DNA of 64,000 nucleotides from Marinimicrobium sp038419845 (GCF_038419845.1 NZ_JBCAQT010000004.1:124001-188000); one strand, 5' to 3'; numbered from the stretch's first letter, positions 42,739 through 52,632 are shown. The notes: a model not told the origin generated them from the letters alone. Numbers and translations: made by a program.

Positions 42739-43578
42739 TTACACTGCAATCGGCGCCCTGATCCGGGGATGGGGCTCATAGCCCTCAAACGCGATATCTC
42801 CCAGCTCATAGTCGAACAGGCTCGGGGGTCGACGGCCCAGCACCAGCCGCGGCAGCTCCCTGGGCTCCCGCCGCAACTGCTCGTAGACAATATCGTCGGT
42901 CAGGTGATTGTGGTAGAGGTGACAGTCGCCAAAGGTATGCACAAAGTCGCCCACCTCCAGATCACACTGCTGCGCGATCATATGGGTCAACAGCGCGTAG
43001 CTGGCGATATTGAAAGGCACCCCGAGAAACAGATCGGCGCTGCGCTGATACAGCTGGCAGGACAGACGTCCCTCGGCCACATAGAACTGAAACAGAGTGT
43101 GGCAGGCGGCCAGCGCCATACGGCCGGCCGCGGCATTGTCCTGGGGGCTGAGCGACTCGTCCGGCAGATCGGCCGGATTCCAGGCACTGACGATCAGCCG
43201 GCGGGAATTCGGATTACGCTTGATCTGTTCCAGCAGCTCGGACAGCTGATCGATGGTCCGTCCATCCGGGCAGGCCCAGCTGCGCCATTGCTTGCCGTAC
43301 ACGGGCCCAAGCTCCCCTTCGGTGGTGGCCCACTCGTTCCAGATTTTGCAGCCGCGCTCCTGCAGCCAGGTGACATCCGTGCGCCCCTGGAGGAACCAGA
43401 GCAGCTCGACAATCACGCTTTTCAGATGCACGGTCTTGGTGGTGATCAGCGGAAAGCCGCGGGAGAGGTCAAACCGCAGTTGCCGCCCGAACACCGATCG
43501 GGTCCCCGTGCCGGTGCGATCGCCCCGGTCCACGCCGTTATCGATCACATCGCGCATTAAATCCAGATATTGTTGCAT
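42739..43578 (-). CDS. thyA: Thymidylate synthase
   Basis: 279 residues, 15 longer than E. coli ThyA. The catalytic Cys is in LAACHTLFQFYV. Other marks: DRTGTGTRSVFGRQLRFDL, RSADLFLGVPFNIASYALL, GDCHLYHNH. The additional residues form an insert (ADLPDESLSPQDNAAAGRM) just before the catalytic Cys, a feature shared by several gammaproteobacterial ThyA proteins. It methylates dUMP to dTMP. It lies between lgt and folA. Confidence 0.96.
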   Translation of the reverse strand: MQQYLDLMRDVIDNGVDRGDRTGTGTRSVFGRQLRFDLSRGFPLITTKTVHLKSVIVELLWFLQGRTDVTWLQERGCKIWNEWATTEGELGPVYGKQWRSWACPDGRTIDQLSELLEQIKRNPNSRRLIVSAWNPADLPDESLSPQDNAAAGRMALAACHTLFQFYVAEGRLSCQLYQRSADLFLGVPFNIASYALLTHMIAQQCDLEVGDFVHTFGDCHLYHNHLTDDIVYEQLRREPRELPRLVLGRRPPSLFDYELGDIAFEGYEPHPRIRAPIAV

Positions 43579-43611
43579 CAGTGTCTTTTCATCGTCAGAG
43601 AATGGGTTGTG

Positions 43612-44442
43612 TTACGCGGTCTGCGCTCGTTGACGGCGCAGCGCCAGGCTCCAGATCATCAGCCCCACACCCAACAGCAGCATGGGCAGCGACAGTATCT
43701 GCCCGCGGGTCACCCAGCCGAACAGGTCGTATTGGATGTGCTGATCCGGCTGACGGAAAAATTCGGCAAAGATCCGGAAGCTGGCATACAACGTCAGGAA
43801 CAGGCCGGTGACCGCCCCACGTGGGCGCGGACGGGCCGAGAACCAGTAGACGGCCACAAACAGCACACCGCCCTCCAGCGCCGCCTGATAGAGCTGTGAG
43901 GGATGACGTGCGAGCCCGGACGGATCTTTGGGAAAGACCATGGCCCAGGGCACATCGGAGGCACGACCCCACAGCTCCTGGCCGATAAAGTTGCCCAGCC
44001 GGCCAAACCCGAGGCCAAGCGGCACCAGGGGCGCCACGAAGTCGGTCAGCGCCAGAAACGGCTTCCTGATCCGGAAGGAGTAAATCACCAGCGCCAGGGT
44101 GACCCCGATCAGGCCCCCGTGAAAGGACATGCCGCCCTCCCAGACCCGGAACAGCCAGAGGGGGTCACTCAGCCAGTAGTCAAAGTGGTAGAAAAACACA
44201 TACCCGAAACGGCCCCCGAGAATGACCCCAAAGGCACTGTAGGTCACCAGGTTTTCCACCTGCTGGCGATTGATGATGGCGTGGGAGAAACCGGCACGAT
44301 GCATGGCCAGCAACCAGGCGCTGGCAAACGCGATCAGGTACATGATCCCGTACCAGTGAATATCGAGCGGGCCATACTCCTGACCGCCAAACTCAAACGG
44401 GCCGATACTCAGGGCTATCGGGTCTAACTCGGGGTAATTCAT
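43612..44442 (-). CDS. lgt: Prolipoprotein diacylglyceryl transferase
   Basis: 276 residues with seven membrane helices. The Lgt signature GRLGNFIGQELWGR and the HGGLIGVTLAL segment are present. It adds diacylglycerol to the lipobox Cys of prolipoproteins, a step needed by the many lipoproteins in this window. It overlaps ptsP by 4 bp and is followed by thyA, as in many gammaproteobacteria. Confidence 0.96.
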   Translation of the reverse strand: MNYPELDPIALSIGPFEFGGQEYGPLDIHWYGIMYLIAFASAWLLAMHRAGFSHAIINRQQVENLVTYSAFGVILGGRFGYVFFYHFDYWLSDPLWLFRVWEGGMSFHGGLIGVTLALVIYSFRIRKPFLALTDFVAPLVPLGLGFGRLGNFIGQELWGRASDVPWAMVFPKDPSGLARHPSQLYQAALEGGVLFVAVYWFSARPRPRGAVTGLFLTLYASFRIFAEFFRQPDQHIQYDLFGWVTRGQILSLPMLLLGVGLMIWSLALRRQRAQTA

Positions 44443-46703
44443 AGGCTATCGGTATCGGGTCGGATCAGGCGGGTCACCCCGAGCTCGCGCAGGGTGCTGT
44501 CAACTTTCTGGGTTATCTGGTCGGCATCAGACAGGGTCATGACTTCGTTCAGCAGAGTACGGGCCTGCTCGAGACTGATATTGCGGATCACGGACTTGAC
44601 CTTGGGCAGATTGGTGGCGTTCATGGACAATACATCATAACCCATGGCCATCAGCAGAATCGCCGCGCCCGGGTCACCGGCAAACTCGCCGCAGATGCCC
44701 ACGCTCACGCCTTCACTGTGACCGTCGTCGACCACGCTGCGCAGAGCCCGCAGAACGGCCGGATGAAAGGCCTGATAGACATCGGCCACCCGGGCATTGT
44801 TGCGATCCACAGCCAGCAGATACTGGGTCAGGTCGTTACTGCCCACGGACAGGAAGTCCACGCGCGAGGCCAGCTCTCTGGCCTGGTAGACCGCCGAGGG
44901 CACCTCGATCATGACCCCGATCGGCGGCAGCTTGACCGCATGCCCCTCTTCGAGCAATTCATTGAACGCCCGGTAAATCAGGATTTTGGCTGCATCCAGC
45001 TCGGGCACACTGGTGATCATAGGCAGCAGGATCCGCAGATTATCCAGCCCTTCGCTGGCCTTCATCATCGCGCGGATCTGCGCCAGAAAAATTTCCGGGT
45101 GATCCAGCGTCACCCGGATACCGCGCCACCCCAGAAAAGGGTTCGCCTCTTCAATGGGGAAGTAGGGCAACGCCTTGTCACCCCCGATGTCGAGCGTGCG
45201 CATGGTGACGGTGTGAGGAGCAAAGGCCGCCAGCTGCTCCTGATAGATGTTGCGCTGCTCCTCTTCACTGGGGAAGCGGTCGCGCAGCAGGAAGGGCACC
45301 TCGGTACGGTAGAGCCCCACCCCTTCGGCGCCGCGCTCCAGCGAGCGCACCACGTCGGTCATCAGGCCGGTGTTCACCCAGAGCGTCAGGCGGTAGTGAT
45401 CGGTGGTCTCGCAGGGAAGGTCCTTGAGCGCTTCAAGCCCCTTGACCAGCTCCTGCTCTTCCAGATAGATCGCTTTGTAGTGCTTGCGCAGCTCCGGGCT
45501 CGGATCGCTGTACACCGCTCCTTTATAGCCATCGACAATCACCGGGCGCCCGTCCATCTGGGTGTAGGGCAGATCCACGGCCGCCATCACCGTCGGAATA
45601 TCCATGGCCCGGGCCAGAATGGCCACGTGGGAGTTACTGGAGCCCTGCACCGAAACCAGGCCGGCGAGCTTGCCCTTGGGGATCTCGCCCAGCATGGAGG
45701 CGGTCAGCTCCTCGCCGATCAGAACGGTCTGATCGGGATAAATGCGGCACTTCTGATTGGATTCCTGCAGGTAGGCGAGCACCCGGCGCCCCAGATCGCG
45801 CAGATCGGCCGCGCGCTCGCGCAGGTAGGGGTCGTTCATGCTGTTGAAGGTGCGCTCGTGCTCCAGCACCACTTCGGCCCAAGCGGAGGGGGCCGACAGG
45901 CCCTGACGGATGCGCTCGGTCACCTCCCCACCCAGGGAGGCATCGTTGAGCATGGCCAGATAGGCGTCAAACAACGCCTGCTCTTCCCGGTTCAGACGGG
46001 TTTTGAGCTGCTCTCCCAGACCTTTGATATCGTCGCGCACCGCCTGCAGGCAGCGCTGGAAAAAGGCCAGCTCCGCGTCAATATCCTTACAGGGCTTGGA
46101 CGGCACCGAGCGCAGATCCGCCGGGGGCGAAATGACCACGGCTTCACCCATGGCTATGCCCGGCGCTCCGGAGACCCCGATGAACTTCGCCTGGGAGGCC
46201 TTCTCGCCGATGGCCACCATGACGCCGGTCGCTTCGGCGTGGGCAATGACGCCCGCCAACTGGGCCGACATGGTGACCAGAAACGCCTCGTCGCCCTCGT
46301 CGAAACGGCGGCGCTCCACCTGCTGCACCACCAGCACCCCCAGCACCTTCCGGTGATGAATGATGGGCACGCCCAGAAACGAGCTGAAGCGCTCCTCGCC
46401 GGTTTCGGGAAAGTACTGGTAGCTCGGGTGGGTTTCGGCTTTTTCCAGATTGATCGGCTCTTCACGGGTGACCACACGCCCGACCAGCCCCTCATCCGCT
46501 TTGAGCCGCACCTGACCCACGGCGCTGGGGTTGAGCCCCTCGGTGGCCATCAGCACATAGTCGCCATCCGGCCCGCGCAGATACACCGAGCACACCTGGG
46601 TGTGCATGGCAGTTTTTACCCGGGAAACGATGATGGCCAGGGCCGTTTTCAGGTCCCGGGCACCGTTGACTTCCTGGACGATGTTGCGCAGTGAATTCAG
46701 CAT
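44439..46703 (-). CDS. ptsP: PEP-protein phosphotransferase PtsP (enzyme I-Ntr) with GAF domain
   Basis: 754 residues. N-terminal GAF domain (about 15-160; ALAIIVSRVKTAMHTQVCSV), then enzyme I: the phosphorylated His in SSNSHVAILARAMDIPTVMA, GVGLYRTEVPFLLRDRFPS, and the PEP-binding VGSNDLTQYLLAVDR and GICGEFAGDPGAAILLM. It starts the nitrogen-related phosphotransferase chain (PtsP-NPr-EIIA-Ntr). It overlaps rppH by 7 bp upstream and lgt by 4 bp downstream, so these are cotranscribed. Confidence 0.96.
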   Translation of the reverse strand: MLNSLRNIVQEVNGARDLKTALAIIVSRVKTAMHTQVCSVYLRGPDGDYVLMATEGLNPSAVGQVRLKADEGLVGRVVTREEPINLEKAETHPSYQYFPETGEERFSSFLGVPIIHHRKVLGVLVVQQVERRRFDEGDEAFLVTMSAQLAGVIAHAEATGVMVAIGEKASQAKFIGVSGAPGIAMGEAVVISPPADLRSVPSKPCKDIDAELAFFQRCLQAVRDDIKGLGEQLKTRLNREEQALFDAYLAMLNDASLGGEVTERIRQGLSAPSAWAEVVLEHERTFNSMNDPYLRERAADLRDLGRRVLAYLQESNQKCRIYPDQTVLIGEELTASMLGEIPKGKLAGLVSVQGSSNSHVAILARAMDIPTVMAAVDLPYTQMDGRPVIVDGYKGAVYSDPSPELRKHYKAIYLEEQELVKGLEALKDLPCETTDHYRLTLWVNTGLMTDVVRSLERGAEGVGLYRTEVPFLLRDRFPSEEEQRNIYQEQLAAFAPHTVTMRTLDIGGDKALPYFPIEEANPFLGWRGIRVTLDHPEIFLAQIRAMMKASEGLDNLRILLPMITSVPELDAAKILIYRAFNELLEEGHAVKLPPIGVMIEVPSAVYQARELASRVDFLSVGSNDLTQYLLAVDRNNARVADVYQAFHPAVLRALRSVVDDGHSEGVSVGICGEFAGDPGAAILLMAMGYDVLSMNATNLPKVKSVIRNISLEQARTLLNEVMTLSDADQITQKVDSTLRELGVTRLIRPDTDSL

Positions 46704-47239
46704 GAGCGACCGGCCGAGGTTCGGGAGCGGTGAGTGTCCTGCGAGGGTATCAGGCGCGACTGCAGCTGACTCTGGTAAGGCGACAGCTCTTTCATGGCCC
46801 GACGATACACTTCCCGCTTGAAGGCCACGACATTACCCAGCGGGTACCAGTAACTCACCCAGCGCCAGTCGTCAAACTCGGCTTTGCCGTCATTATCCAG
46901 GGTGATGCCGGTCTCGGGCGAGGTCAGCCGCAAAAGAAACCACTTCTGCTTCTGCCCCAGGCACAAGGGTTGTGAGTTGTGCCGGATCAGGCGGCTGGGT
47001 AGCCGATAGCGCAGCCAGCCGCGCGTGCAGGCAAGAATTTCGACATCCTCCTGGCGCAGCCCGACCTCCTCATTCAGCTCCCGGTACAGTGCCTGCTCGG
47101 GCGACTCACCGGTATGGATGCCCCCCTGGGGGAACTGCCAGGCGTCCTGGCCACCCACGCGACGCGCCCAGAGCACCTGGCCCTGGTCGTTGGTGAGAAT
47201 GATCCCCACATTGGGGCGGAAGCCTTCGGCGTCTATCAC
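46697..47239 (-). CDS. rppH: RNA 5'-pyrophosphohydrolase
   Basis: 180 residues. The Nudix box is GGIHTGESPEQALYREL followed by NEEVGL. MIDAEGFRPNVGIILTNDQG and FKREVYRRAMKEL are typical of RppH. It removes pyrophosphate from mRNA 5' ends and so starts decay. It is the first gene of rppH-ptsP-lgt. The gap to the divergent HAD gene is about 150 bp. Confidence 0.95.
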   Translation of the reverse strand: MIDAEGFRPNVGIILTNDQGQVLWARRVGGQDAWQFPQGGIHTGESPEQALYRELNEEVGLRQEDVEILACTRGWLRYRLPSRLIRHNSQPLCLGQKQKWFLLRLTSPETGITLDNDGKAEFDDWRWVSYWYPLGNVVAFKREVYRRAMKELSPYQSQLQSRLIPSQDTHRSRTSAGRSC

Positions 47240-47329
47240 GGGGCGGTATCAATCCTTACTGTCATTATGGGAATTCACCATCAGGGGCCTATTGTTCCAC
47301 AAACCCATGACATTCAGCAATTAGCGCGG

Positions 47330-47358
47330 TTGAGCGCTGCACGGCGAGCGGCTATGCT
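47330..47358 (+). promoter_or_regulatory. Candidate sigma-70 promoter for the HAD phosphatase gene
   Basis: TTGAGC (47330-47335), 17 bp spacer, TATGCT (47353-47358). The predicted start near 47365 lies downstream of the in-frame ATG at 47354 and supports the GTG start at 47393. Confidence 0.55.
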
Positions 47359-47392
47359 AGGCGCCTTTGAGCGACCAACCCAAAGGTACCCC

Positions 47393-48049
47393 GTGAGCCT
47401 GGCCATTTTCGACCTCGATAACACCCTCATTGCCGGCGACAGCGACCACCGCTGGGGCGAGTTTCTGGTGCACAAGAACATTGTGGATCCCGAGCTCTAC
47501 AAAACCCGCAATGATGAGTTCTACCGTGCCTACCAGGCCGGCACGCTCGATATTCAGGCCTACCTGGATTTCGCACTGGAACCTTTTACCCGCCTGAGCG
47601 CCGAGGAGCTGTCGGCACTGCGGGAAGAGTTCATGGCCGACTGGATTCAGCCCCTGATGCTGGACAAAGCGGCGGAACTGCTGCGCAGCCATCGCGAACG
47701 CGGTCACCACCTGCTGATCATTACCGCCACCAACCGGGTGGTCACCGGCCCCATTGCCGAACGGCTGGGCGTGGACGAGCTGCTCGCCACCGAGGCCGAG
47801 CACGACGGGCACCGCTACACCGGCAAAGTGGCCGGCACTCCCTGCTTTCGCGAGGGCAAAGTCACCCGACTGCACCAGTGGTTGGAGCAGAATCCGCACC
47901 GCCTCGAGCACAGCTACTTTTACAGCGACTCGGCCAATGACCTGCCACTACTGGAAGCCGTGGGCTATCCAATTGCCGTGGATCCCGACCCGACACTGGA
48001 AGCCGCGGCGCGCGAGCGCCGCTGGCCGATCATCAGCCTGAGGAGTTGA
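47393..48049 (+). CDS. HAD-IB family phosphatase
   Basis: 218 residues from the GTG at 47393. The open frame reaches 47114, but that part overlaps rppH in antisense and precedes the predicted promoter. HAD motifs: LAIFDLDNTLIAGDSD (motif I), LLIITATNR (motif II), and YFYSDSANDLPLLEAVGYP (motif IV). Similar to SerB-like/CicA HAD-IB phosphatases; in Pseudomonas a homologue also sits beside rppH. Substrate unknown. Confidence 0.88.
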   Translation: MSLAIFDLDNTLIAGDSDHRWGEFLVHKNIVDPELYKTRNDEFYRAYQAGTLDIQAYLDFALEPFTRLSAEELSALREEFMADWIQPLMLDKAAELLRSHRERGHHLLIITATNRVVTGPIAERLGVDELLATEAEHDGHRYTGKVAGTPCFREGKVTRLHQWLEQNPHRLEHSYFYSDSANDLPLLEAVGYPIAVDPDPTLEAAARERRWPIISLRS

Positions 48050-48051
48050 GC

Positions 48052-49224
48052 GTGCGCCGACCTCGATTGCGACTGTCGCCCCAGCGGCTTGTACTGAACG
48101 GCCTGGTCCTGCTGGCACTGCTGGCGGGCTGCGACCGCAGCCCGGAAGAGCCGCAGGCGCCTGCAGACACTCCCTCCAGCGAACCGCTGCAGCAGACAGA
48201 ACCGGAACAGGAAGCGGCCACCGCCCGGGCCTGGCAATTGGGCGGCGACTGGCTGGAAGCCGCGCAGGCCGAATGTCGGGAACTGCACCGGGAGCTGGAG
48301 ACGTTTCTGGATCAGCCCGAGGAAGCCGCACTGGAGCGCACCCGGGCCCAGTGGCACCAGTGCCACGACCGCTGGCACCGCCTGGCCCCACTGCTGGCAC
48401 TCAGCGAAAGCAACCCGGGACTGTTCGGTGAGCTGGAGCGCATGGCGTTCAACATCGATGCCCACCCGCTACAGCCGGGCTACCTCGACGCGCTCCCCCA
48501 ATACCCCCACAGCGGTATCGTCAACGACATCACCCTGGACATCAAAGCCGACACCCTGCGCGACCAGCACGGACTGACCGACTCCACCGATGTCAGCCTC
48601 GGCCTGCACGCCATCGAATTTCTGCTCTGGGGCGAGACGGGCAAGCGCCCGGTGTCAGATTACCAGCGTCAAACGCGCGCCGAAGACGAGAACCTGGACA
48701 AAGAGTTGACCCAGGAGAAGCTGCCGCGCAACCGGCGGCGTGAGCTGGTTCTGCTGCTGAGCAACCTGCTACAGGATGACCTGCAGTCCATGCACCGGCA
48801 ATGGACGTCTGAATCCGGCCACCTGCAGCAGACCTACCGCCAGCTGCGACCGGCCAGCCAATTGCAGCTGCTGAAGGGGGCGGCGCGCCAGCTGTTGGAG
48901 CAACAACTGGTGACTGAGCTGCAGACCCTGTCCGACCCGGAGCTGGCTCACAACCGCTTTGCCGGAGAGGGCCTGCGCCCAATTCTCAGCGCGCTGCAGG
49001 GGTTGCAGACGCTGATGACCCAGGGCGAACAACCCCTGACCCAGTGGCTGGGTGAGCCCGAGGCGACGGCACAATGGCGGGAACAACTGGAAACCATCCC
49101 GGCGGACCTGCAGGAGGCAAAAGCAAGCGACGATGAGTTCAGCCCCGACGCGCTGACCTCCCAACTACTGCTGTTGGGGACCTTTCTGCAACCGGTCAAC
49201 GATCTCGAAGCGGTCGCCCCTTAG
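48052..49224 (+). CDS. Imelysin-family (peptidase M75-like) lipoprotein
   Basis: 390 residues from the GTG at 48052, six nt after GAGGAG; the TTG at 48046 is closer to that site than is usual. Lipoprotein signal ends LALLAGCDRS. The mature domain is helical and holds the imelysin motif GLHAIEFLLWGE (GxHxxE), followed by paired segments such as RRRELVLLLSNLLQDDLQ. Imelysin-like proteins are periplasmic or outer-membrane and are linked to iron uptake. It starts 2 bp after the HAD gene stop. Confidence 0.82.
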   Translation: MRRPRLRLSPQRLVLNGLVLLALLAGCDRSPEEPQAPADTPSSEPLQQTEPEQEAATARAWQLGGDWLEAAQAECRELHRELETFLDQPEEAALERTRAQWHQCHDRWHRLAPLLALSESNPGLFGELERMAFNIDAHPLQPGYLDALPQYPHSGIVNDITLDIKADTLRDQHGLTDSTDVSLGLHAIEFLLWGETGKRPVSDYQRQTRAEDENLDKELTQEKLPRNRRRELVLLLSNLLQDDLQSMHRQWTSESGHLQQTYRQLRPASQLQLLKGAARQLLEQQLVTELQTLSDPELAHNRFAGEGLRPILSALQGLQTLMTQGEQPLTQWLGEPEATAQWREQLETIPADLQEAKASDDEFSPDALTSQLLLLGTFLQPVNDLEAVAP

Positions 49225-49268
49225 CCCGAGGCAGTCGCTTCCTGAAAATCGCCCTTTAAAGACCGCAC

Positions 49269-50381
49269 TTAATAGTCTTCATCCTCGGGCCTCAGGAAGG
49301 CGTCGCGATGGAACTCCAACGCTTCTTCCATTTCTTTTAAACCACAGACATCGGGCTCCGGCGGCTCGCCACCCGCCAGCACCCGAAGCACCGCATGAAC
49401 TCCGTGAGAGAGCGACTCGGTGTTGTAGCCTCCCTCGAGCACAAAGGCCAGACGCCCGTCACACAGCTCATCGGCCAGCGCCTGCACTTCCGCCGTCATG
49501 GCAGCAAAGCCCTCATAGGACACATTGAGCGCCAGATCGAACCAGTGCGCATCAAACCCGGCGGACACCAGAATCAAGTCCGGTTTAAAATGAGTCGCGG
49601 CGGGCCTCAGTATTTCCTGCATTATTTTGAGGTAGACCACATCGCCCGAGCCGGCAGGTAGCGGCACGTTGACCGTGGCCCCCTCTCCCAGGCCGGCCCC
49701 CACTTCTTCCAGCGTTCCGGAGCCCGGGTAAAACGGCGCCGCACGGTGTATATCAAAAAACATCACATCCGGGTCGGCCCAGAAAATGTCCTGGGTACCA
49801 TTGCCGTGGTGGGCATCCCAATCCAGAATCAGCACCCGCTCACAACCCAATTCAGCCTGGGCGTGGGCGGCGGCAACCGCCACATTATTGAACAGACAGA
49901 AACCCCGGGCCCGCACCGGCTCGGCATGGTGGCCCGGCGGTCGCACCAGGGCAAAGGCACTGCGGGCTTTGCCGCTGACCACAGCTTCGGCCGCCGCAAT
50001 CGACGTTCCCGCCGCGACCTCGGCCGCATCCACGCTGCCGGGCGACACCGCGGTCGTATCCAGATCCAGCCAGGCACTTTTGCCCCGCAAGTCGTAGATG
50101 TCATCCAGGTAGGCATTGGTGTGAACCCGAGCCAGTTCCTCCCGGGTGGCCGCCCGCCCCGGCGCAAAACTGACGCCGGGAATCGGCTCCCGCTCCAGCA
50201 GCTCCAGAATTTCGGTGACCCGCCCCGGGTGTTCAGGGTACTGCCAGTTCACATTGAGGTCGGCCAATATACGCCGCATCCGCTTGTCGAGCCGCCCGGG
50301 CAGAAAGGCCACATTGGTATCCGGCTCGTGCGCCAGCACCCGCTCGTCGTACATCACCAGAACGTCCCGATCATCCTTCAC
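49269..50381 (-). CDS. Histone-deacetylase-family amidohydrolase
   Basis: 370 residues. The arginase/deacetylase fold shows the zinc and catalytic segments RPPGHHAEPVRARGFCLFNN, ILDWDAHHGNGTQDIFW, FFDIHRAAPFYPG and SAGFDAHWFD, and the end LEGGYNTESLSHGV. Bacterial members deacetylate acetylated polyamines or other small amides; the substrate is unknown. A single gene, convergent with the imelysin-like gene and divergent from the RIO kinase. Confidence 0.88.
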   Translation of the reverse strand: MKDDRDVLVMYDERVLAHEPDTNVAFLPGRLDKRMRRILADLNVNWQYPEHPGRVTEILELLEREPIPGVSFAPGRAATREELARVHTNAYLDDIYDLRGKSAWLDLDTTAVSPGSVDAAEVAAGTSIAAAEAVVSGKARSAFALVRPPGHHAEPVRARGFCLFNNVAVAAAHAQAELGCERVLILDWDAHHGNGTQDIFWADPDVMFFDIHRAAPFYPGSGTLEEVGAGLGEGATVNVPLPAGSGDVVYLKIMQEILRPAATHFKPDLILVSAGFDAHWFDLALNVSYEGFAAMTAEVQALADELCDGRLAFVLEGGYNTESLSHGVHAVLRVLAGGEPPEPDVCGLKEMEEALEFHRDAFLRPEDEDY

Positions 50382-50506
50382 AGTCAGTCACTCCCCGGTT
50401 GTTCATCGAAGTTTCAAGATTAGCACGTTTAACACCAGCATAAACCAACACCGACAAAAGCGCTTTGTGCGTTCCATCCGCTCGCAAGATCAGGTATAAC
50501 GATGCC

Positions 50507-51364
50507 ATGAAAATACCACCCCGAATTCAGCCCCTGGTGGATGACGGTCTGATCGACGAAGTCATCCACCCCCTGATGAGCGGCAAAGAAGCCGCTCTGT
50601 TTGTCGTGCGTTGCGGCGGCGAAATCCGCTGCGCCAAAGTCTACAAGGAAGCGAGCAAGCGCAGCTTCAAAAAGGCCGCCCAGTACCGGGAGGGGCGCAA
50701 AGTGCGCAACAGCCGGCGGGCCCGCGCCATGGACAAGGGCTCGCGCTACGGTCGCGACCAACAGGAGGAAGCCTGGCAGAGCGCCGAAACCGATGCCCTG
50801 CGCCGCCTGGCCGAGGCCGGCGTGCGCGTGCCGGAAACCTACGGCTGCTTTGATGGCGTGCTGTTGATGGAGTTGATCACCGACGATGAGGGCGATGTGG
50901 CCCCGCGCCTGGCCGACGTCTACCTGACCGAAGAACAGGCGCTGGAAGACCATGAGCTGATGATGCACTACGTGGTGCGCATGCTCTGTGCCGGCCTGAT
51001 TCACGGGGACCTGTCGGAATTCAATGTTCTGGTGGACGCCTACGGCCCGGTGATCATCGACCTGCCCCAGGCCGTGGACGCCGCCGCCAACAACAGCGCC
51101 CAGCAGATGCTCACCCGCGACATCCACCGGATGCGCGACTACTACGGGCAGTTCGCCCCCGAGATTCTCAACACCCGCTACGCCGAAGAGATCTGGGACT
51201 GGTACGAATCCGGCGAGCTGACCCCGGAGACCGTGTTGAGCGGCGAGTTTGACGACCCCGAGGGCGAGGCCCAGGTCGACGATGTCCTGGCGGAAATCAA
51301 GGCGGTCATGGCGGAGGAACGGGAGCGGCAGGAGCGCCTGCGCGACAACGAAGACGAAGACTGA
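50507..51364 (+). CDS. RIO1-type serine protein kinase
   Basis: 285 residues from the ATG at 50507; the frame is open to 50465. Lys of the ATP site in GEIRCAKVYKEASKRSFKKA, the catalytic loop GLIHGDLSEFNVLV, and the metal Asp in VIIDLPQAVD match bacterial RIO kinases (PA4780-like). The C-terminal tail is acidic with a coiled-coil end (EERERQERLRDNEDED). The target is not known. It lies 22 bp before the CE15 gene, with which it shares no obvious pathway. Confidence 0.88.
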   Translation: MKIPPRIQPLVDDGLIDEVIHPLMSGKEAALFVVRCGGEIRCAKVYKEASKRSFKKAAQYREGRKVRNSRRARAMDKGSRYGRDQQEEAWQSAETDALRRLAEAGVRVPETYGCFDGVLLMELITDDEGDVAPRLADVYLTEEQALEDHELMMHYVVRMLCAGLIHGDLSEFNVLVDAYGPVIIDLPQAVDAAANNSAQQMLTRDIHRMRDYYGQFAPEILNTRYAEEIWDWYESGELTPETVLSGEFDDPEGEAQVDDVLAEIKAVMAEERERQERLRDNEDED

Positions 51365-51386
51365 ATTATAATAAAGGGACACGACG

Positions 51387-52628
51387 ATGCGACAACGACA
51401 CCTGGCTTTTGATGCTCGCCGGGCGCTGATTCTCGCGCTCTCCTCGGCACTGCTCGCCTGCGGATCCGTCGTGGCCAGCGACGAAAACGCCGGAGCGGAT
51501 TGTCCAGTCAGCGCCCTGCCCGATGCTGGAGAACTCCCGGCCATTGCCACCCTGCCCGACCCTTTCCTCGGACTTGACGGTGAACGCATCACCGCCCGGG
51601 AGGAGTGGCGCTGTCGCCGGGCCGAGATCAAGGCCCAGCTGCAACGCTACGAATCCGGCCCCAAGCCCATCAAGCCGGCCGGGGTCACCGGCGAAGTGAG
51701 CACCGGGCAGGTGACCGTGAACGTGGAGCATGAGGGCGAGGCAATCACGTTCAATGCCAGCGTGACCACCCCCGCCGAGGGTGAAGGCCCCTACCCGGCG
51801 ATGATCGGCATTGGAGCCTCCAACCTGAACAACGACTACCTGACCAGCCAGGGCATTGCGATCATCAATTTCAACAACAACGAAATCGGGGCGCAATCCG
51901 GCGGCGAGTCCCGGGGCACGGGTCTGTTTTTCGACCTGTACGGCAGCGACCACCCCGCCAGTTCAATGATCGCCTGGGCCTGGGGCGTCAGCCGACTGAT
52001 CGATGTACTCGAGGCTTCGGAAGAAAACATCATCGACCCGGGCCGCCTGGGCGTGACCGGCTGCTCACGCAACGGCAAAGGCGCCCTGATGGCCGGGGCC
52101 CTGGATGAACGGATCGCACTGACCATCCCGCAGGAATCCGGCGCGGGCGGCGCCGTGAGCTGGCGTGTGGCCCAGTCGCTGGCCGATGACGGAGAGGAGG
52201 TGCAGACCCTCAGCCACGCCGCGGGCGAACAGCCCTGGTTCCGCGCTTCGTTCGGGCAGACCTTTGGCGGCGACCAGGTCACCCGCCTGCCCTTTGATCA
52301 CCATCAGGTGATGGGCATGGTGGCCCCGCGCGGCCTGCTGGTACTCGACAATGACATCAGCTGGCTCGGCCCCCTGCCCGCTTTTGTCGCCACCTCGGCG
52401 ACCCGGGAAATCTACCGCGCGCTGGGTGTACCCGAGAATGTCGCCTACTCGGAAAATGGCGGACACAGCCACTGCCAGTTCCCGGCTCATCAGCAGGAAG
52501 TATTGAGTGCCTATGTTCAGCGCTTTTTGCTGGGCGAGCCCGGCAATACCGACGTCATGAACTCCACCCGGGGAGACACTGACGACGTGAACCGCTGGGT
52601 TGAATGGACCACACCGGTGTTGGAATAA
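51387..52628 (+). CDS. CE15 glucuronoyl methylesterase, lipoprotein
   Basis: 413 residues. Signal LALSSALLACGS is a lipobox (Cys about 25). The alpha/beta hydrolase core has the CE15 nucleophile motif VTGCSRNGKGA (Ser about 227), the catalytic Glu in IPQESGAGG (about 250) and the catalytic His in NGGHSHCQFP (about 360). Such enzymes cut ester bonds between lignin and 4-O-methyl-glucuronic acid on xylan. AAGGGA precedes the start. It lies apart from the pectin/GH30 cluster but points to the same plant-wall lifestyle. Confidence 0.9.
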   Translation: MRQRHLAFDARRALILALSSALLACGSVVASDENAGADCPVSALPDAGELPAIATLPDPFLGLDGERITAREEWRCRRAEIKAQLQRYESGPKPIKPAGVTGEVSTGQVTVNVEHEGEAITFNASVTTPAEGEGPYPAMIGIGASNLNNDYLTSQGIAIINFNNNEIGAQSGGESRGTGLFFDLYGSDHPASSMIAWAWGVSRLIDVLEASEENIIDPGRLGVTGCSRNGKGALMAGALDERIALTIPQESGAGGAVSWRVAQSLADDGEEVQTLSHAAGEQPWFRASFGQTFGGDQVTRLPFDHHQVMGMVAPRGLLVLDNDISWLGPLPAFVATSATREIYRALGVPENVAYSENGGHSHCQFPAHQQEVLSAYVQRFLLGEPGNTDVMNSTRGDTDDVNRWVEWTTPVLE

Positions 52629-52632
52629 CCCA

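Noticed and set aside
44718..46694. 658-codon open frame antisense to ptsP
   Set aside because: It mirrors ptsP exactly, has no recognisable domain and no separate ribosome binding site; it is a codon-bias shadow.
47114..47392. N-terminal extension of the HAD phosphatase
   Set aside because: It overlaps rppH in antisense and lies upstream of a good promoter (47330-47358); HAD motif I begins right after the GTG at 47393.
51367..51372. TATAAT just before the CE15 gene
   Set aside because: The transcript would start only about 8 nt before the ATG, inside the ribosome binding site, and no -35 was found.
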